Both the position numbers and the translations under genes were made by a program. Below are positions 27,757 through 37,050 of a DNA stretch of 64,000 nucleotides, piece by piece (position 1 is the first letter of the stretch; each line of letters opens with the position of its first letter). The notes under the pieces are model-generated. The model saw only the letters and a list, made by a program, of their open reading frames with translations, was not told the origin of the DNA and did no database searches. The DNA lies in the NCBI RefSeq assembly GCF_002117485.1, contig NZ_CP021031.1:62001-126000 (forward strand), written 5' to 3'. Source of the stretch: Rhizobium sp. NXC14. Its GTDB lineage: Bacteria > Pseudomonadota > Alphaproteobacteria > Rhizobiales > Rhizobiaceae.

Positions 27757-28560
27757 ATGTGCCGCGATTGGGCGATCTCGATCCGGCAAGCTTGTAGGGC
27801 ACTGAACTTCGATCGGTCGACCTACCACTACACCTCTCGCCGTGCCGATCAGGCCGGCCTGGAACGTCGTATTCGTGAGATTTGCGAGACCCGTGTCCGT
27901 TACGGCTACCGTCGTGTTCATGTACTCCTGGAACGCGAAGGTTGGGGCACCAATATCAAACGAACTTATCGGATTTACAGGGGCTTAGGCCTTCAACTAC
28001 GAAATAAAACGCCGAAGCGCCGAGTCAAAGCCAAGCTACGGGAGGACCGGCAAAAGGCCGTTGAACCCAACGATGTCTGGGCGATGGACTTCGTTCACGA
28101 CCAACTCGCGACCGGCAAGAAATTACGAGTGCTGACGGTGGTCGACACCTTCTCGCGCTATGTGCCGGTGCTTGATCCGCGGCATAGCTATCGGGGAGAA
28201 GATGTCGTGGAAACATTGGAACGGGTATGCCGGCAGGTCGGCTATCCGAAGACGATCCGTGTCGACCAGGGGACGGAGTTCGTGTCACGCGATCTCGACC
28301 TCTGGGCCTATGCCAAAGGCGTGACCTTGGACTTCTCACGCCCTGGCAAGCCGACTGACAACGCCTTCATCGAGGCGTTTAACGGCCGCTTCCGGGCGGA
28401 ATGCCTGAACCAACACTGGTTCCTGACCCTTGCGGATGCCCGCGAAAAGATGGAGGATTGGCGTAGAGACTACAATGAGGTTCGGCCACATGGTGCGATC
28501 GGTAACAAGGTGCCGATCTCGCTGATGAATTCCGGAGGCGCAACCAGCCCGCCTCCCTGA
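27757..28560 (+). CDS. IS3 orfB transposase, copy 2
   Basis: Intact orfB of about 267 residues. It has the HTH_21 region (IRQACRALNFDRSTYHY) and the rve DDE core: VWAMDFVHDQ, VDQGTEFVSRDLDLWAY and FIEAFNGRFRAECLN supply D, D and E. ATG at 27757 is the first in this frame after the orfA stop, but the active protein is normally the frameshifted OrfAB. It differs from copy 1 by the absence of the inactivating extra base. Confidence 0.9.
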   Translation: MCRDWAISIRQACRALNFDRSTYHYTSRRADQAGLERRIREICETRVRYGYRRVHVLLEREGWGTNIKRTYRIYRGLGLQLRNKTPKRRVKAKLREDRQKAVEPNDVWAMDFVHDQLATGKKLRVLTVVDTFSRYVPVLDPRHSYRGEDVVETLERVCRQVGYPKTIRVDQGTEFVSRDLDLWAYAKGVTLDFSRPGKPTDNAFIEAFNGRFRAECLNQHWFLTLADAREKMEDWRRDYNEVRPHGAIGNKVPISLMNSGGATSPPP

Positions 28561-28773
28561 GTGAAGCCGGAAAACTCCAGCCTCCGCTGGTCCAGAATCC
28601 TGGGGCGGTTCACATAAGTGGAAAATTCCAGTTCCAAATGGCCTAAACTATTGGAGGCACGTCATTATCAGTATCGTTGACGCTGCGTCCCACGCACAAG
28701 TTGCGCTTTCTCATCTGGGAGTCGAGCGCAACGAGGAGGTCAGGTCTAGCCGTTGAAACGCGTGTTTTCATTT

Positions 28774-28820
28774 ATCCATAACGTGGATGCACGCCATCCA
28801 AACAATCGATTTTACCAACC
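28774..28820 (+). promoter_or_regulatory. nod box 2 (NodD-binding promoter element)
   Basis: A 47-base site starting ATCCATAACGTGGATG and ending ACAATCGATTTTACCAACC, an excellent match to the nod box pattern over its full length and better than nod box 1. It lies 250 bases before nodA-2 and should drive the nodA-nodJ chimera, the aldo/keto reductase gene and nodH. An IS3 element ends about 110 bases upstream. Confidence 0.92.
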
Positions 28821-29070
28821 TCCCCTGATGATGCATTACGAGAATGTCGATAACCTGACAAGATTGGCAATGTCGGACAAGTAAGTCGGGGAAGTCTACC
28901 AACGGGCCAGGAAGGTCGAAGGTTTTGAGGTCTATCATCTCAAGCGCGAATATTGTCGAACACCGATGGGCAAGCAATTGCTTCTGGCACCGTCTGACAT
29001 GGCGCCAACTGCTCCATGCTTCCATCGGACAATAATTGCTTCAAGGCGGCAAGAAAGAGGAGGCCTTTGC

Positions 29071-29552
29071 ATGCGCTCTCAGGTGCGGTGGAAGCTGTGC
29101 TGGGAAAACGAGTTGCAACTCGCCGACCATGTAGAACTCTCTGACTTCTTTCGCAAAACCTATGGGCCGACTGGGCTCTTTAATGCAAAGCCGTTTGAAG
29201 GTAGCCGAAGTTGGGCCGGAGCTAGGCCTGAGCTTCGGGCAATCGGCTATGACCAAAGTGGTGTCGCAGCTCACATGGGATTGCTGCGCCGCTTCATAAA
29301 GGTTGGCACGGTCGATCTGTTGGTGGCTGAGCTGGGATTGGACGGAGTGCGTCCCGATCTCGAGGGGCTCGGGATAGGGCATTCGCTCAGCATCGTGCTC
29401 CCGACACTGCAGGAGCTCGGAGTTCCGTTTGCTTTCGGGACGGTTCGGCCGGAGCTGCGGAAACATATTCAGAGGTTCGCCTTCACGGTATGGTGAGAAT
29501 TTTGTCGGAAATCCGCGTGCGATCCACTCTCCCCGACGCGCGTCTCGACAAG
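29071..29552 (+). pseudogene. nodA: NodA, second copy: frameshifted and fused to nodJ
   Basis: The ATG at 29071 follows GAGGAGG. The frame encodes canonical NodA up to [11 protein letters not shown] (about residue 139) and then stops after FTVW at 29496. The rest of NodA ([25 protein letters not shown]) continues in another frame to about 29552. Compared with nodA-1 the shift is one missing base near 29478. After DKPP the sequence switches to nodJ. A 142-residue truncated NodA would be made, lacking the C-terminal quarter; activity is doubtful. Confidence 0.88.
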
Positions 29553-29887
29553 CCGCCCATCCTCTATGCGCTGCCAGTCATCGCGCTCACCGGATTAGCC
29601 TTCGCAAGCCTGGCAATGGTCATCACAGCGCTTGCTCCGAGCTACGCCTATTTCGTGTCTTACCAGACGCTCGTTCTCACACCCATGTTGCTCCTGTGCG
29701 GCGCGGTCTTTCCGATCACCCAGTTGCCAGATGTTTGCCAGCAAGCAGCACATTTCCTGCCACTGGCACATGCAATCGACCTCATTCGTCCGGCGTTGCT
29801 TGGCCGTCCGGCCGCCGGCATGGGCGCGCATATCGGAGCGCTTGGCATCTATTGGCGGCGCTATTTCGTCGGCGTCTGATGCCTTGA
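29553..29887 (+). pseudogene. nodJ: NodJ, C-terminal fragment
   Basis: Encodes the last third of the Nod-factor exporter permease Nod[41 protein letters not shown] and [20 protein letters not shown], all hydrophobic helices. The very end has a further frame change (FRRRLMP in another frame, ending 29887). It joins nodA after the DKPP codons. In nod operons ordered nodABCSUIJ this junction means loss of nodBCSUI and most of nodJ in one deletion. Confidence 0.85.
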
Positions 29888-29921
29888 CGCCACTCACCAA
29901 CACATAACAAGGAGATACGCG

Positions 29922-30974
29922 ATGCAGTCTCGGGAATTGGGCAGCAGCGGCTTGAGAGTAAGCATGCTCGGTTTAGGCACCATGAGCTGGGGAGAGCAGA
30001 ACACGGAAGTGGAGGCGCATGTGCAACTGGATGCAGCCTTGGATGCTGGCATAAACTTTGTCGATACCGCAGAGATGTACCCTGTGCCACCCCGCGTCGA
30101 GACACATGGGCTCGCGGAGCGTTACGTCGGGAGTTGGATACGCAAGACGCGCCGCAGGCAAGACATCGTACTCGCGACAAAAGCCGTAGGGCCTGCTCGC
30201 GCAGGCAAAGCGAGCTTGCCATACGTGCGTGACGGGCGTGTCAGCTATACACGCGCCAATCTGTTCGAGGCCGTTGACGCTAGTCTACAAAGGCTCCAGA
30301 CGGACTATATCGACCTTTACCAACTGCATTGGCCCGACCGGAGCACCAATGTCTTCCAGTTACTAGACCACCAGTATGAACTCGACGACGACACGATCCC
30401 TGTCCTGGAAACTCTGGAGGCTTTGGACGCGCTTGTCAAAAGCGGCCGCGTCCGTCACATCGGGCTCTGCAACGAGACACCTTGGGGGCTTGGGCGCTTC
30501 CTGCATTACGCGGAGTCACGAGGTTTGTCCCGTATGATCAGTATGCAGAATCCATACAATCTACTCAACCTGGATTTCGAGAGCGGCCTGGCCGAGATGG
30601 CGCTGCGTGAACAGGTGGGGCTCCTCGCGTACTCACCGCTGGCGATGGGCACGCTAACTGGAAAGTACTTAGGGGGGCAGCGCCCAACTGGCTCGCGCCT
30701 GAACTTGTTCGGACGGTTCTTCCGTTACAGCAGCGAGAGGGCGCAGCACGCGGCACTCGCATATACAACGCTGTTCCGGGAACATGGCATCGATCCGGTG
30801 CACGGCGCATTGTCATTCGTCAGGAGCCGGCCATTTGTTTCAAGCACCCTTGTGGGCGCCACCTCCGCGCAACAATTGCAGCACAGCATCGCCAGCGTGG
30901 AAGTCAGCCTGTCACGCGAGGTGCTGGATGGGATCCAATCGATCTATCAACGCTACGGAACGCCCTCACCCTGA
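29922..30974 (+). CDS. Aldo/keto reductase (Tas-like) in the nod operon
   Basis: A 350-residue NADPH-dependent aldo/keto reductase: LGSSGLRVSMLGLGTMSWGE, the catalytic Asp and Tyr in FVDTAEMYPV, the Lys in IVLATKAVG and the His in YQLHWPDR form the tetrad. GLLAYSPLAMGTLTGKYLGG and FVSSTLVGATSAQQL are cofactor-side motifs. The long insert (PPRVETHGLAERYVG) is typical of the Tas group. The start follows AAGGAGAT by six bases. It lies between nodJ and nodH downstream of nod box 2. Its role in Nod factor or precursor metabolism is unknown. Confidence 0.85.
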   Translation: MQSRELGSSGLRVSMLGLGTMSWGEQNTEVEAHVQLDAALDAGINFVDTAEMYPVPPRVETHGLAERYVGSWIRKTRRRQDIVLATKAVGPARAGKASLPYVRDGRVSYTRANLFEAVDASLQRLQTDYIDLYQLHWPDRSTNVFQLLDHQYELDDDTIPVLETLEALDALVKSGRVRHIGLCNETPWGLGRFLHYAESRGLSRMISMQNPYNLLNLDFESGLAEMALREQVGLLAYSPLAMGTLTGKYLGGQRPTGSRLNLFGRFFRYSSERAQHAALAYTTLFREHGIDPVHGALSFVRSRPFVSSTLVGATSAQQLQHSIASVEVSLSREVLDGIQSIYQRYGTPSP

Positions 30975-31146
30975 TTAGGAGGTCGGCCTTCGGGTTCAAA
31001 GTGCCGTCGCCGTTTGATGAAGGTGACTATTTTGAAAATTGTCAGAAGAAACTGCGCCTTATGAACTCGCGCCGCTCTGCGCGACAAGAGAATTCTAGTG
31101 CTGGGCGCCGCACACATCTTCGCGAACAATGTCGAGAACACAAGCA

Positions 31147-31908
31147 ATGACCCATTCCGCACTGTCACCTGAACCATTTGTGATCCTTGGGATGCCAAGG
31201 ACTGGAACGCACTATCTCGAAGCTTTGCTAAATGAGCATCCGAACGTGTTGAGCAATGGCGAGTTACTTAACACCTATGATACAAATTGGCCCGATAAGG
31301 ATCGCCTGTTACGGAGCGATCGTGAGCTCCTCGAGCTCGCCTACTTGCGCTTCCCGAGACGTAGCGACAAGAAGGTGACGCATGTTGGGTGCAAGATCAA
31401 CGAGCCTCAGTTTATAGAGCGCCCGGGCTTTTTTGACGAGCTCGCCCGCTGGCCAGGGCTCAAGGTCATTTTCTTGTACCGGCGAAATACATTGGAGTCC
31501 CTGCGGTCGCTGGAGCAGGCAAGGCAAAGCCGGCAATGGCTTAAGTTCACTTCGGATGATGATGCGGCACCGCCGCCACGGGTAAAACTGCCCATCGCCT
31601 CCTGCGAGGCCTACTTTAATGCCGCCGAGGATTTCCACATTCGCGTCGAGCAGTCATTCGCTTCGGCCAGCTTGCTCGAGATCGAGTACGAGAGGCTCCT
31701 TAGTGAACCGGCCGCATGCTTGGAAACAATTTGGGATTTTCTGGGCGCTCCATCGCTTCAGCATTCTGGCCGCGCGATCCTTCAGCGCCAGGAATGGCGG
31801 CCGCTGGACGAAACGGTAGAGAATTTCGACGCGTTGCGCCGTCACTTTGCAGACGGACCTTATGCGAGATTCTTTGAGATTGATGACGAATTCGTCTCAA
31901 AGGGATAA
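31147..31908 (+). CDS. nodH: NodH, Nod factor sulfotransferase
   Basis: A 253-residue sulfotransferase that moves sulfate from PAPS to the reducing-end sugar of Nod factor in the cytoplasm. The 5'-phosphosulfate loop reads [20 protein letters not shown] and the 3'-phosphate region [35 protein letters not shown] and [11 protein letters not shown] are nearly as in S. meliloti NodH. The ATG at 31147 ([10 protein letters not shown]) aligns with the known start; an upstream ATG at 31129 is less likely. It comes 8 bases before nodP. The presence of NodH predicts sulfated Nod factors if PAPS is supplied elsewhere. Confidence 0.93.
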   Translation: MTHSALSPEPFVILGMPRTGTHYLEALLNEHPNVLSNGELLNTYDTNWPDKDRLLRSDRELLELAYLRFPRRSDKKVTHVGCKINEPQFIERPGFFDELARWPGLKVIFLYRRNTLESLRSLEQARQSRQWLKFTSDDDAAPPPRVKLPIASCEAYFNAAEDFHIRVEQSFASASLLEIEYERLLSEPAACLETIWDFLGAPSLQHSGRAILQRQEWRPLDETVENFDALRRHFADGPYARFFEIDDEFVSKG

Positions 31909-31915
31909 ACATCAT

Positions 31916-32100
31916 ATGTCGCATGGTAACCTCCAACGTCTTGAAGCGGAAGCAATTCATGTGCTTCGAGAAGTCGTTGCAACGTTTTCCAACCCGGTGA
32001 TGCTTTATTCCATCGGCAAGGACTCGTCGGTCTTGCTGCATCTGGCGACGAAGGCGTTCTACCCGGCCAAACCACCTTTCCCCTTCCTGCACGTCGACAC
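31916..32100 (+). pseudogene. nodP: NodP (sulfate adenylyltransferase subunit 2), N-terminal stub
   Basis: Begins [20 protein letters not shown] and includes the PP-loop ([19 protein letters not shown]) and FPFLHVDT, about 61 residues of the usual 300 or so. It then passes in frame into a tyrosine recombinase fragment. ATP sulfurylase activity is lost. nodQ is not in the window, so PAPS for NodH must come from another nodPQ or cysDN copy. Confidence 0.88.
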
Positions 32101-32316
32101 CCCGCGGGTTCACGATCTTCGTCACCGTTTCGCCGTCCAGACCCTGATCAACTGGCATCGCGCGGGCGAAGATGTGGAACGCGAACTGCCGGTACACTCT
32201 CCACCTTCCTTGGCCATGCGAATGTTCGCGATACCTACTGGTACCTGTCCGCCACGCCGGAACTGATGAACCATGCCGTACGGCGATTGGATAAGCGCTG
32301 GGAGGTTCGGTCATGA
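32098..32316 (+). pseudogene. Tyrosine recombinase 1, C-terminal fragment
   Basis: [20 protein letters not shown] carries the catalytic H-x-x-R. A one-base change near 32192 moves the rest ([20 protein letters not shown]) into another frame that ends TGA at 32314-32316. This is the first of a tandem pair of recombinase genes, since the stop overlaps the next ATG (ATGA). It is fused to the nodP stub at its 5' side. Confidence 0.8.
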
Positions 32317-32445
32317 GACGCACGAAAGACCTGGCCGTGCTGATCGAGCGGTGATTCACAGATCGGCTCATGAAGCATCGAGTAAGCCTCCGGTGAAGGC
32401 CGCAGGTCAGGCCGCTTGAGCGTTGACGGTCGGCGGCGTCCAATT

Positions 32446-34062
32446 TCACGGAAGCAACTGCTCCAGCCTGGTAATCGACGTATCAGCGATGCGGGCAAGA
32501 ACGTCGGCCAGCCACACCTGCGGATCGATGTCGTTGAGTTTTGCCGTCATAATCAATGTGGCCATGAAGGCCGCACGATCTGCACCGCGGTCTGATCCGG
32601 CGAAGAGCCAGGATTTTCTGCCGAGCGCAAAGCCTCTGAGCGCTCGCTCTGCCGCATTATTCGTCAGGCAAATCCGGCCGTCCTGCAGAAATGATGTGAA
32701 GCCATCCCAGCGCTTGAGCATGTAGTCGATCGCCTCCGCCACCGGAGAACTGCGTGAGAGCTTTGCCCGCTCGGTTTGAAGCCAGACCTGCAGATCATCG
32801 ACGAGTGGCAGACAGTCTCTCCGGCGACGCTCCAGGCGTTGATCGGCCGTAAGCCCGTTGATCTCGCGCTCAATATCGAACAGGCCGTCGATCCGTTTGA
32901 CGGCTTCGAGCGCCATAGGCGAGATCGGCGCGGCATTCTTTCCACGCTTGGCATTTGCGGCGATGTCGGCGAGCACGAAGAACTTACGCCGCGAGTGTGC
33001 CCAACAAAACGCCTGCCTTAGAGGATTTGGATCGCGATCAACCTTGAACAGCGGATTGTAGCCGCCATAGGCATCCGCCTGCAGAATGCCGTTGAAGGTC
33101 TTCAGGTGGCGCTCCGGATGCTCCTGCCGTCGGTCCCGCGAGGCATAGTAAAGGGCCGCCGGCGGAGAGAGCCCTCCGAACGGCCGATCGTCCCGGACAT
33201 AGGTCCAGATGCGGCCCGTATCGGTCTTTCCCTTGGCCAGGATCGGCACGGTCGTGTCGTCGCCGTGCAGACGTTCGGCAGCAAGGACATGCGCCTCGAT
33301 CAGGGAGTGAATGGGCTTCAACGCCGCGGCACATGCTCCAACCTGATCGGCCAGCGTCGACAAGCTGAGGTCGACGCCCTCGCGGGCGTAGCGCTCGCTC
33401 TGGCGATTGAGCGGCTGGTGCTGGGCGAACTTCTCAAACAGGATCATCGCCAGCAGGTTCGGCCCGGCAAAACCGCGGGGTGTCACATGGAAGGGTGCGG
33501 GTGACTGCGTGATCTTCTCACACTCGCGGCAGGTGAACTTCTCCCGCACCGTCTGGATGACCTTCCACTGACGCGGGATGACTTCCAAGGTCTCGGTAAT
33601 GTCTTCGCCAAGCTTCGACAGTTTAACCGATCCACAACAGGCGCAATTCGTGGGAGCGGCGATTACGACGCGCTCACGCGGCAGGTGTTCGGGAAAGGGC
33701 TTGCGTGACGGACGCTTGCGCTCGAAGGCTTTGACGGCTGAAGCTTTGGCTGCGATCTCCGCCGCCAGTTCATCTTCACCGGCGTCCGCTTCCAACTCCT
33801 CGAGCTGCAGTTCCATCTGCTCCAGGAGCCGCGCCTTGCGCTCGGACCGGCTGCCGTAGAGTGCACGGCGAACCTTGTCGATCTCCAGCTTCAGCCGCGC
33901 GATCAGCGCCTCGGAATGCGATACGAGTGCCTTTGCGCTGGCGGCTTCTGCCTTGGCGGTCGCTGCTTCTGCTTCGGCTGCGACACGTCGAGCGCGTTCC
34001 TGGGCCAGCAGTGCAAGCGCACTGGCAAGGTCGTCCGGAAGCTCTTCGGTCGCATTGTTCAT
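32446..34062 (-). CDS. tnpC: IS66 TnpC transposase
   Basis: A 538-residue TnpC with N-terminal coiled coil (residues 20-110, rich in A, E and K), a zinc-binding region (CACCGSVKLSKLGEDITETL, then CRECEK) and a DDE domain with HGDDTTVPI, LQADAYGGYNPLF and NNAAERALRGF. The frame is intact and full length. With TnpA and TnpB needed for movement and tnpB broken, the element is probably immobile unless helped in trans. Confidence 0.93.
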   Translation of the reverse strand: MNNATEELPDDLASALALLAQERARRVAAEAEAATAKAEAASAKALVSHSEALIARLKLEIDKVRRALYGSRSERKARLLEQMELQLEELEADAGEDELAAEIAAKASAVKAFERKRPSRKPFPEHLPRERVVIAAPTNCACCGSVKLSKLGEDITETLEVIPRQWKVIQTVREKFTCRECEKITQSPAPFHVTPRGFAGPNLLAMILFEKFAQHQPLNRQSERYAREGVDLSLSTLADQVGACAAALKPIHSLIEAHVLAAERLHGDDTTVPILAKGKTDTGRIWTYVRDDRPFGGLSPPAALYYASRDRRQEHPERHLKTFNGILQADAYGGYNPLFKVDRDPNPLRQAFCWAHSRRKFFVLADIAANAKRGKNAAPISPMALEAVKRIDGLFDIEREINGLTADQRLERRRRDCLPLVDDLQVWLQTERAKLSRSSPVAEAIDYMLKRWDGFTSFLQDGRICLTNNAAERALRGFALGRKSWLFAGSDRGADRAAFMATLIMTAKLNDIDPQVWLADVLARIADTSITRLEQLLP

Positions 34063-34374
34063 GACAGGATGGAATCATATTCGACCCTGTCATTCCAGTG
34101 TTTTTGCTTATCCGGCCGACGTCGGCCGCCAGGTCTTTTGCGGCATCCGCCAGTCGATACCTTCCAGCAGATAAGCGAGCTGCGCAGGCGTGATCACCAC
34201 CGTGGCATCGGCCGCAGATGAAGCGCCCACGTTCCAGCTTCTTCGTGAACAGGCAAGCGCCCTGGCCGTCATGCCAGATCACCTTGATCAGACCGCCACA
34301 ACTACCGACATTCTGCATACGTTTCCCGTTATTCGACGATTGCCTATCCTTGGCACCCGCTGTTCGGGAAGAAA

Positions 34375-34785
34375 GTGCAGGTCTCACCGTTCAGGCGTGG
34401 CAAAAGTTTAACCTGCATCTACACGGATGAGCGTCCAGATCTGTGCCGCGAGTTGCCGAATTGGATGTTCGATCAAAGCTATTGCACTACCATGGCGCTA
34501 GGGCTGCCTGAGATCAGCATTGCCGGTCTCAACGAATTGGCAGCGGCGCTGGCATCGTTCGGCGCGACTCACGCAAGAGGAGCAAAATCCCGTCCTTCGA
34601 GGAAGAAGGAGAAGGATGATGCGAAGCAGGCGACATCAAAATCGCGACCAACTCGTTCTGCAGTTGGGGCGCCAAAATCTTCAGGTTCCGGCGGTCAAGA
34701 ACGTCAAAGGGTTGGTGGAAGCGCTGGCGGATCTTCTGCTGGAAGCTTTGGACGCGAACAGAATGACGAAGACGGGAGGCGTTGA
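34375..34785 (+). CDS. Accessory protein of the serine-recombinase element
   Basis: The frame from GTG at 34375 gives 136 residues. The frame is open further upstream and includes YPWHPLFGKKVQV, which belongs to the conserved N-terminus of such proteins, so the real start may be earlier. Conserved-looking parts are RGKSLTCIYTDERPDLCREL and PNWMFDQSYCTTMALGLPEI; the C-terminus is basic and low complexity. Proteins like this precede large serine recombinases in many bacterial elements; the exact role is unknown. It overlaps the recombinase start by four bases. Confidence 0.6.
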   Translation: MQVSPFRRGKSLTCIYTDERPDLCRELPNWMFDQSYCTTMALGLPEISIAGLNELAAALASFGATHARGAKSRPSRKKEKDDAKQATSKSRPTRSAVGAPKSSGSGGQERQRVGGSAGGSSAGSFGREQNDEDGRR

Positions 34786-36874
34786 TGAACACGAAGATCA
34801 CGCCTGACCATCTTGGCCGCGCCGCTGTGGTCTATGTCCGCCAGTCCACAATGACTCAGGTCACCGGCAATCTGGAAAGTCAGCGCCGGCAGTATGATCT
34901 GGCTGGAGCTGCCGCAACGACCGGCTTTGCATCGGTGACCGTAATCGATGACGATCTCGGCCGCTCCGGCTCAGGCAGCATGGAACGGCCTGGATTCGAA
35001 CGGCTTGTGGCACAGGTCTGCTCCGGCGATGTGGGAGCGGTCTATTGCATCGAGGCATCCCGCCTGGCGCGCAATGGCAGGGACTGGCATCATCTGATCG
35101 ACCTTTGCGCACTTGCCGGTACGCTGGTCATCGATCCGGATGGTGCCTATGACCCGCGGCTCGTCAACGATCGTCTGCTGCTTGGATTGAAAGGCACGAT
35201 GTCGGAGTATGAGCTTAGCTTGATGCGTCAGCGCGGCATCGCAGCACGCGATTCCAAGGCAGGACGCGGGGAACTGCGGTTCATGTTGCCGCCGGGCTTG
35301 TGCTGGAGCGAAGTGGGCAAGATCGAGATCGACCCGGACGAACATGTGGCTGAGACGATCAGGCTGGTCTTTGCCAAATTCCGGGAGCTGGGAAGTGGAC
35401 GACAGGTCTTTTTGTGGCTGCGGTCGGCCGATATCAAGATGCCGGTCGTTCTGCGCAATGTCGAGGTCTGCAAGCTCGTCTGGAAAGCGCCGGCGTACCA
35501 CAGCGTCATGCAGATCCTCCACAACCCACTCTATGCGGGCGCCTACGCCTTCGGAAGACGCGCACAGCGAACGCGGATCATCGATGGTCCGCTCGCAAGG
35601 CCACTGGGGTGCGCAAACCCCGGGATGAATGGAGCGTGTTGCTGCGCGACAATCATCAAGGTTACATCAGTTGGCGGGAATACGAGGAGAACCACAAGCT
35701 ACTGGCCGAGAACGCGCACATGAAGAAGAACTGCGATCGCAAGTCAGCGCGTGGCGGTCGTGCCCTTTTGACCGGGCTGATGCGATGCGGTCGCTGTGGC
35801 CGAATGATGCGCGTCTTCTACGGCAGCGCGAAGGGCAACGCGCATCGCTATCAGTGCCGCGGCGACGATGCACACGTGGGTGTCGGCCTTTGTATCGGCA
35901 TTGGCGGCGTCAGGGTCGATCGCCCCGTTGCGGTCCAGATTCTGGAAGCGGTGTCTGATCGTGCCGTCGAAGCGGCAATCTTCGCCTCGGATCAAGTCGA
36001 GCGGTCCCGAAGAGATGTCATTGCGGCACTCGATCGGGACCTCGAAGGCTCACGCTACGAAGCGCTGTTGGCCAGTCGCAGGTATGAGCTTGTGGACCCG
36101 GCCAAGCGGCATGTTGCACGCGAACTGGAGGCCCGATGGAATGATGCCCTGGAGCGAGTGGGCGTGCTTGAGCGCAAGATCAAGGACCTGTCCGCGCTGT
36201 CAGCAGCGCGCCCCGTCATCGATCGTGGCCGACTCCTGCAGCTTGCCCAGGATCTCCCGACCGTCTGGAATGCGCCCTCCACTGAGACGAGAACAAAGCA
36301 GCGGCTCATTCACATCCTGGTTCAGGAGATTATTTGCGATCTCGACGATGCGACCAACGAGGCGGTGCTGTTGATCCATTGGACCGGAGGTCGGCACACA
36401 GAGGTGCGTGTGGCGCGAGTCGAGACCGGAAGATATCCTGCTGAGCTCGCACCATCGGCCGTCGAAGCACTGCGCAAACTGGGCGGACATTGGCCAGATC
36501 GGGAACTCGCGGTCTCCCTCAATCGGATGCTTTGCAAGACAGGTGATGGCGAGAGCTGGACGGCCGTGCGTGTTCGTGACATGCGCGAGCGTCTGGGAAT
36601 TCCCGAATATGATGCCACCAAAGTGGAGATACCGATGATCAGCTTGATGAAAGCGGCGGAGAAACTCGGTATTTGCGTGGGATCGGCCAAAAGCCTGGTG
36701 CAGAGAGGAGTTCTTCCTGCAACGCAAATCCTTCCCGGCTCGCCGTGGATGGTTCCGGTAGATGCGTTAACCTCGGAAGCCGTCCGGATAGGGGTGCAGG
36801 GTGTCGTCGATCGACGCCCCAAGTTTTATGAAGATTATCAATACGATAAAGTCGTCCGGTTGCCCGGAATTTGA
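34782..36874 (+). pseudogene. Large serine recombinase, frameshifted
   Basis: The N-terminal resolvase domain has AVVYVRQSTMTQV (nucleophile serine) and IDDDLGRSGSGSMERPGFER. The recombinase domain follows (LHNPLYAGAYAFGRRAQRTR). At about 35595 the frame changes; the rest, from GVRKPRDEWSVLLRDNHQGY through a zinc ribbon (LMRCGRCGRMMRVFY) and a coiled coil to VVRLPGI at 36874, lies in the next frame. One base would restore a protein of about 695 residues. As read it would yield a catalytic domain without the DNA-binding part. Confidence 0.82.
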
Positions 36875-37050
36875 TGGAGGGATGCATTATGAAGCGCACT
36901 GTCCACCGCGGCCGCGGAATACGAACAGGTGTCCACACATCGGGTCGCGCTTCAGCGCCTCCTGCACCATCAACGACAAACCGGGGAAGCCCTTTCGCAT
37001 ATCGGTGTGGCCTGTCGCCAGCCAGACCTTCACGCCACTCGGAACCGGAA

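Larger units (their letters stand above)
27376..28612 (+). mobile_element. IS3 family element, copy 2 (intact)
   Basis: A 1237-base element, ATGATCTGAACCC to GGGGCGGTTCA, flanked by CAT duplications at 27373-27375 and 28613-28615. Both genes are open, so this copy may be able to transpose and to supply transposase to copy 1. It lies inside IS3-C, whose outer end is about 110 bases before nod box 2. Confidence 0.9.
26191..28664 (-). mobile_element. IS3 family element (IS3-C) with IS3 copy 2 nested in its end
   Basis: The ends are TGAAGTGCTCC at 26191 and, inverted, TGACGTGCCTCC ending at 28664; both continue into a shared GGCCA and CTGGAATTT block. IS3 copy 2 (27376-28612) sits inside the right end and is flanked by CAT on both sides. 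Without it the element is about 1.23 kb. A fragment of the same IS type with the same terminal sequence occurs at 55540-55834. Confidence 0.82.
34299..36902 (+). mobile_element. Serine-recombinase element inserted in IS66 tnpB
   Basis: About 2.6 kb that separates the two halves of tnpB. It carries an accessory gene and a large serine recombinase gene, both on the plus strand, and little else. The boundary was read from the tnpB reading frame, so it is accurate to a few bases. No target duplication is obvious, in line with serine recombination at a short core. Confidence 0.75.
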
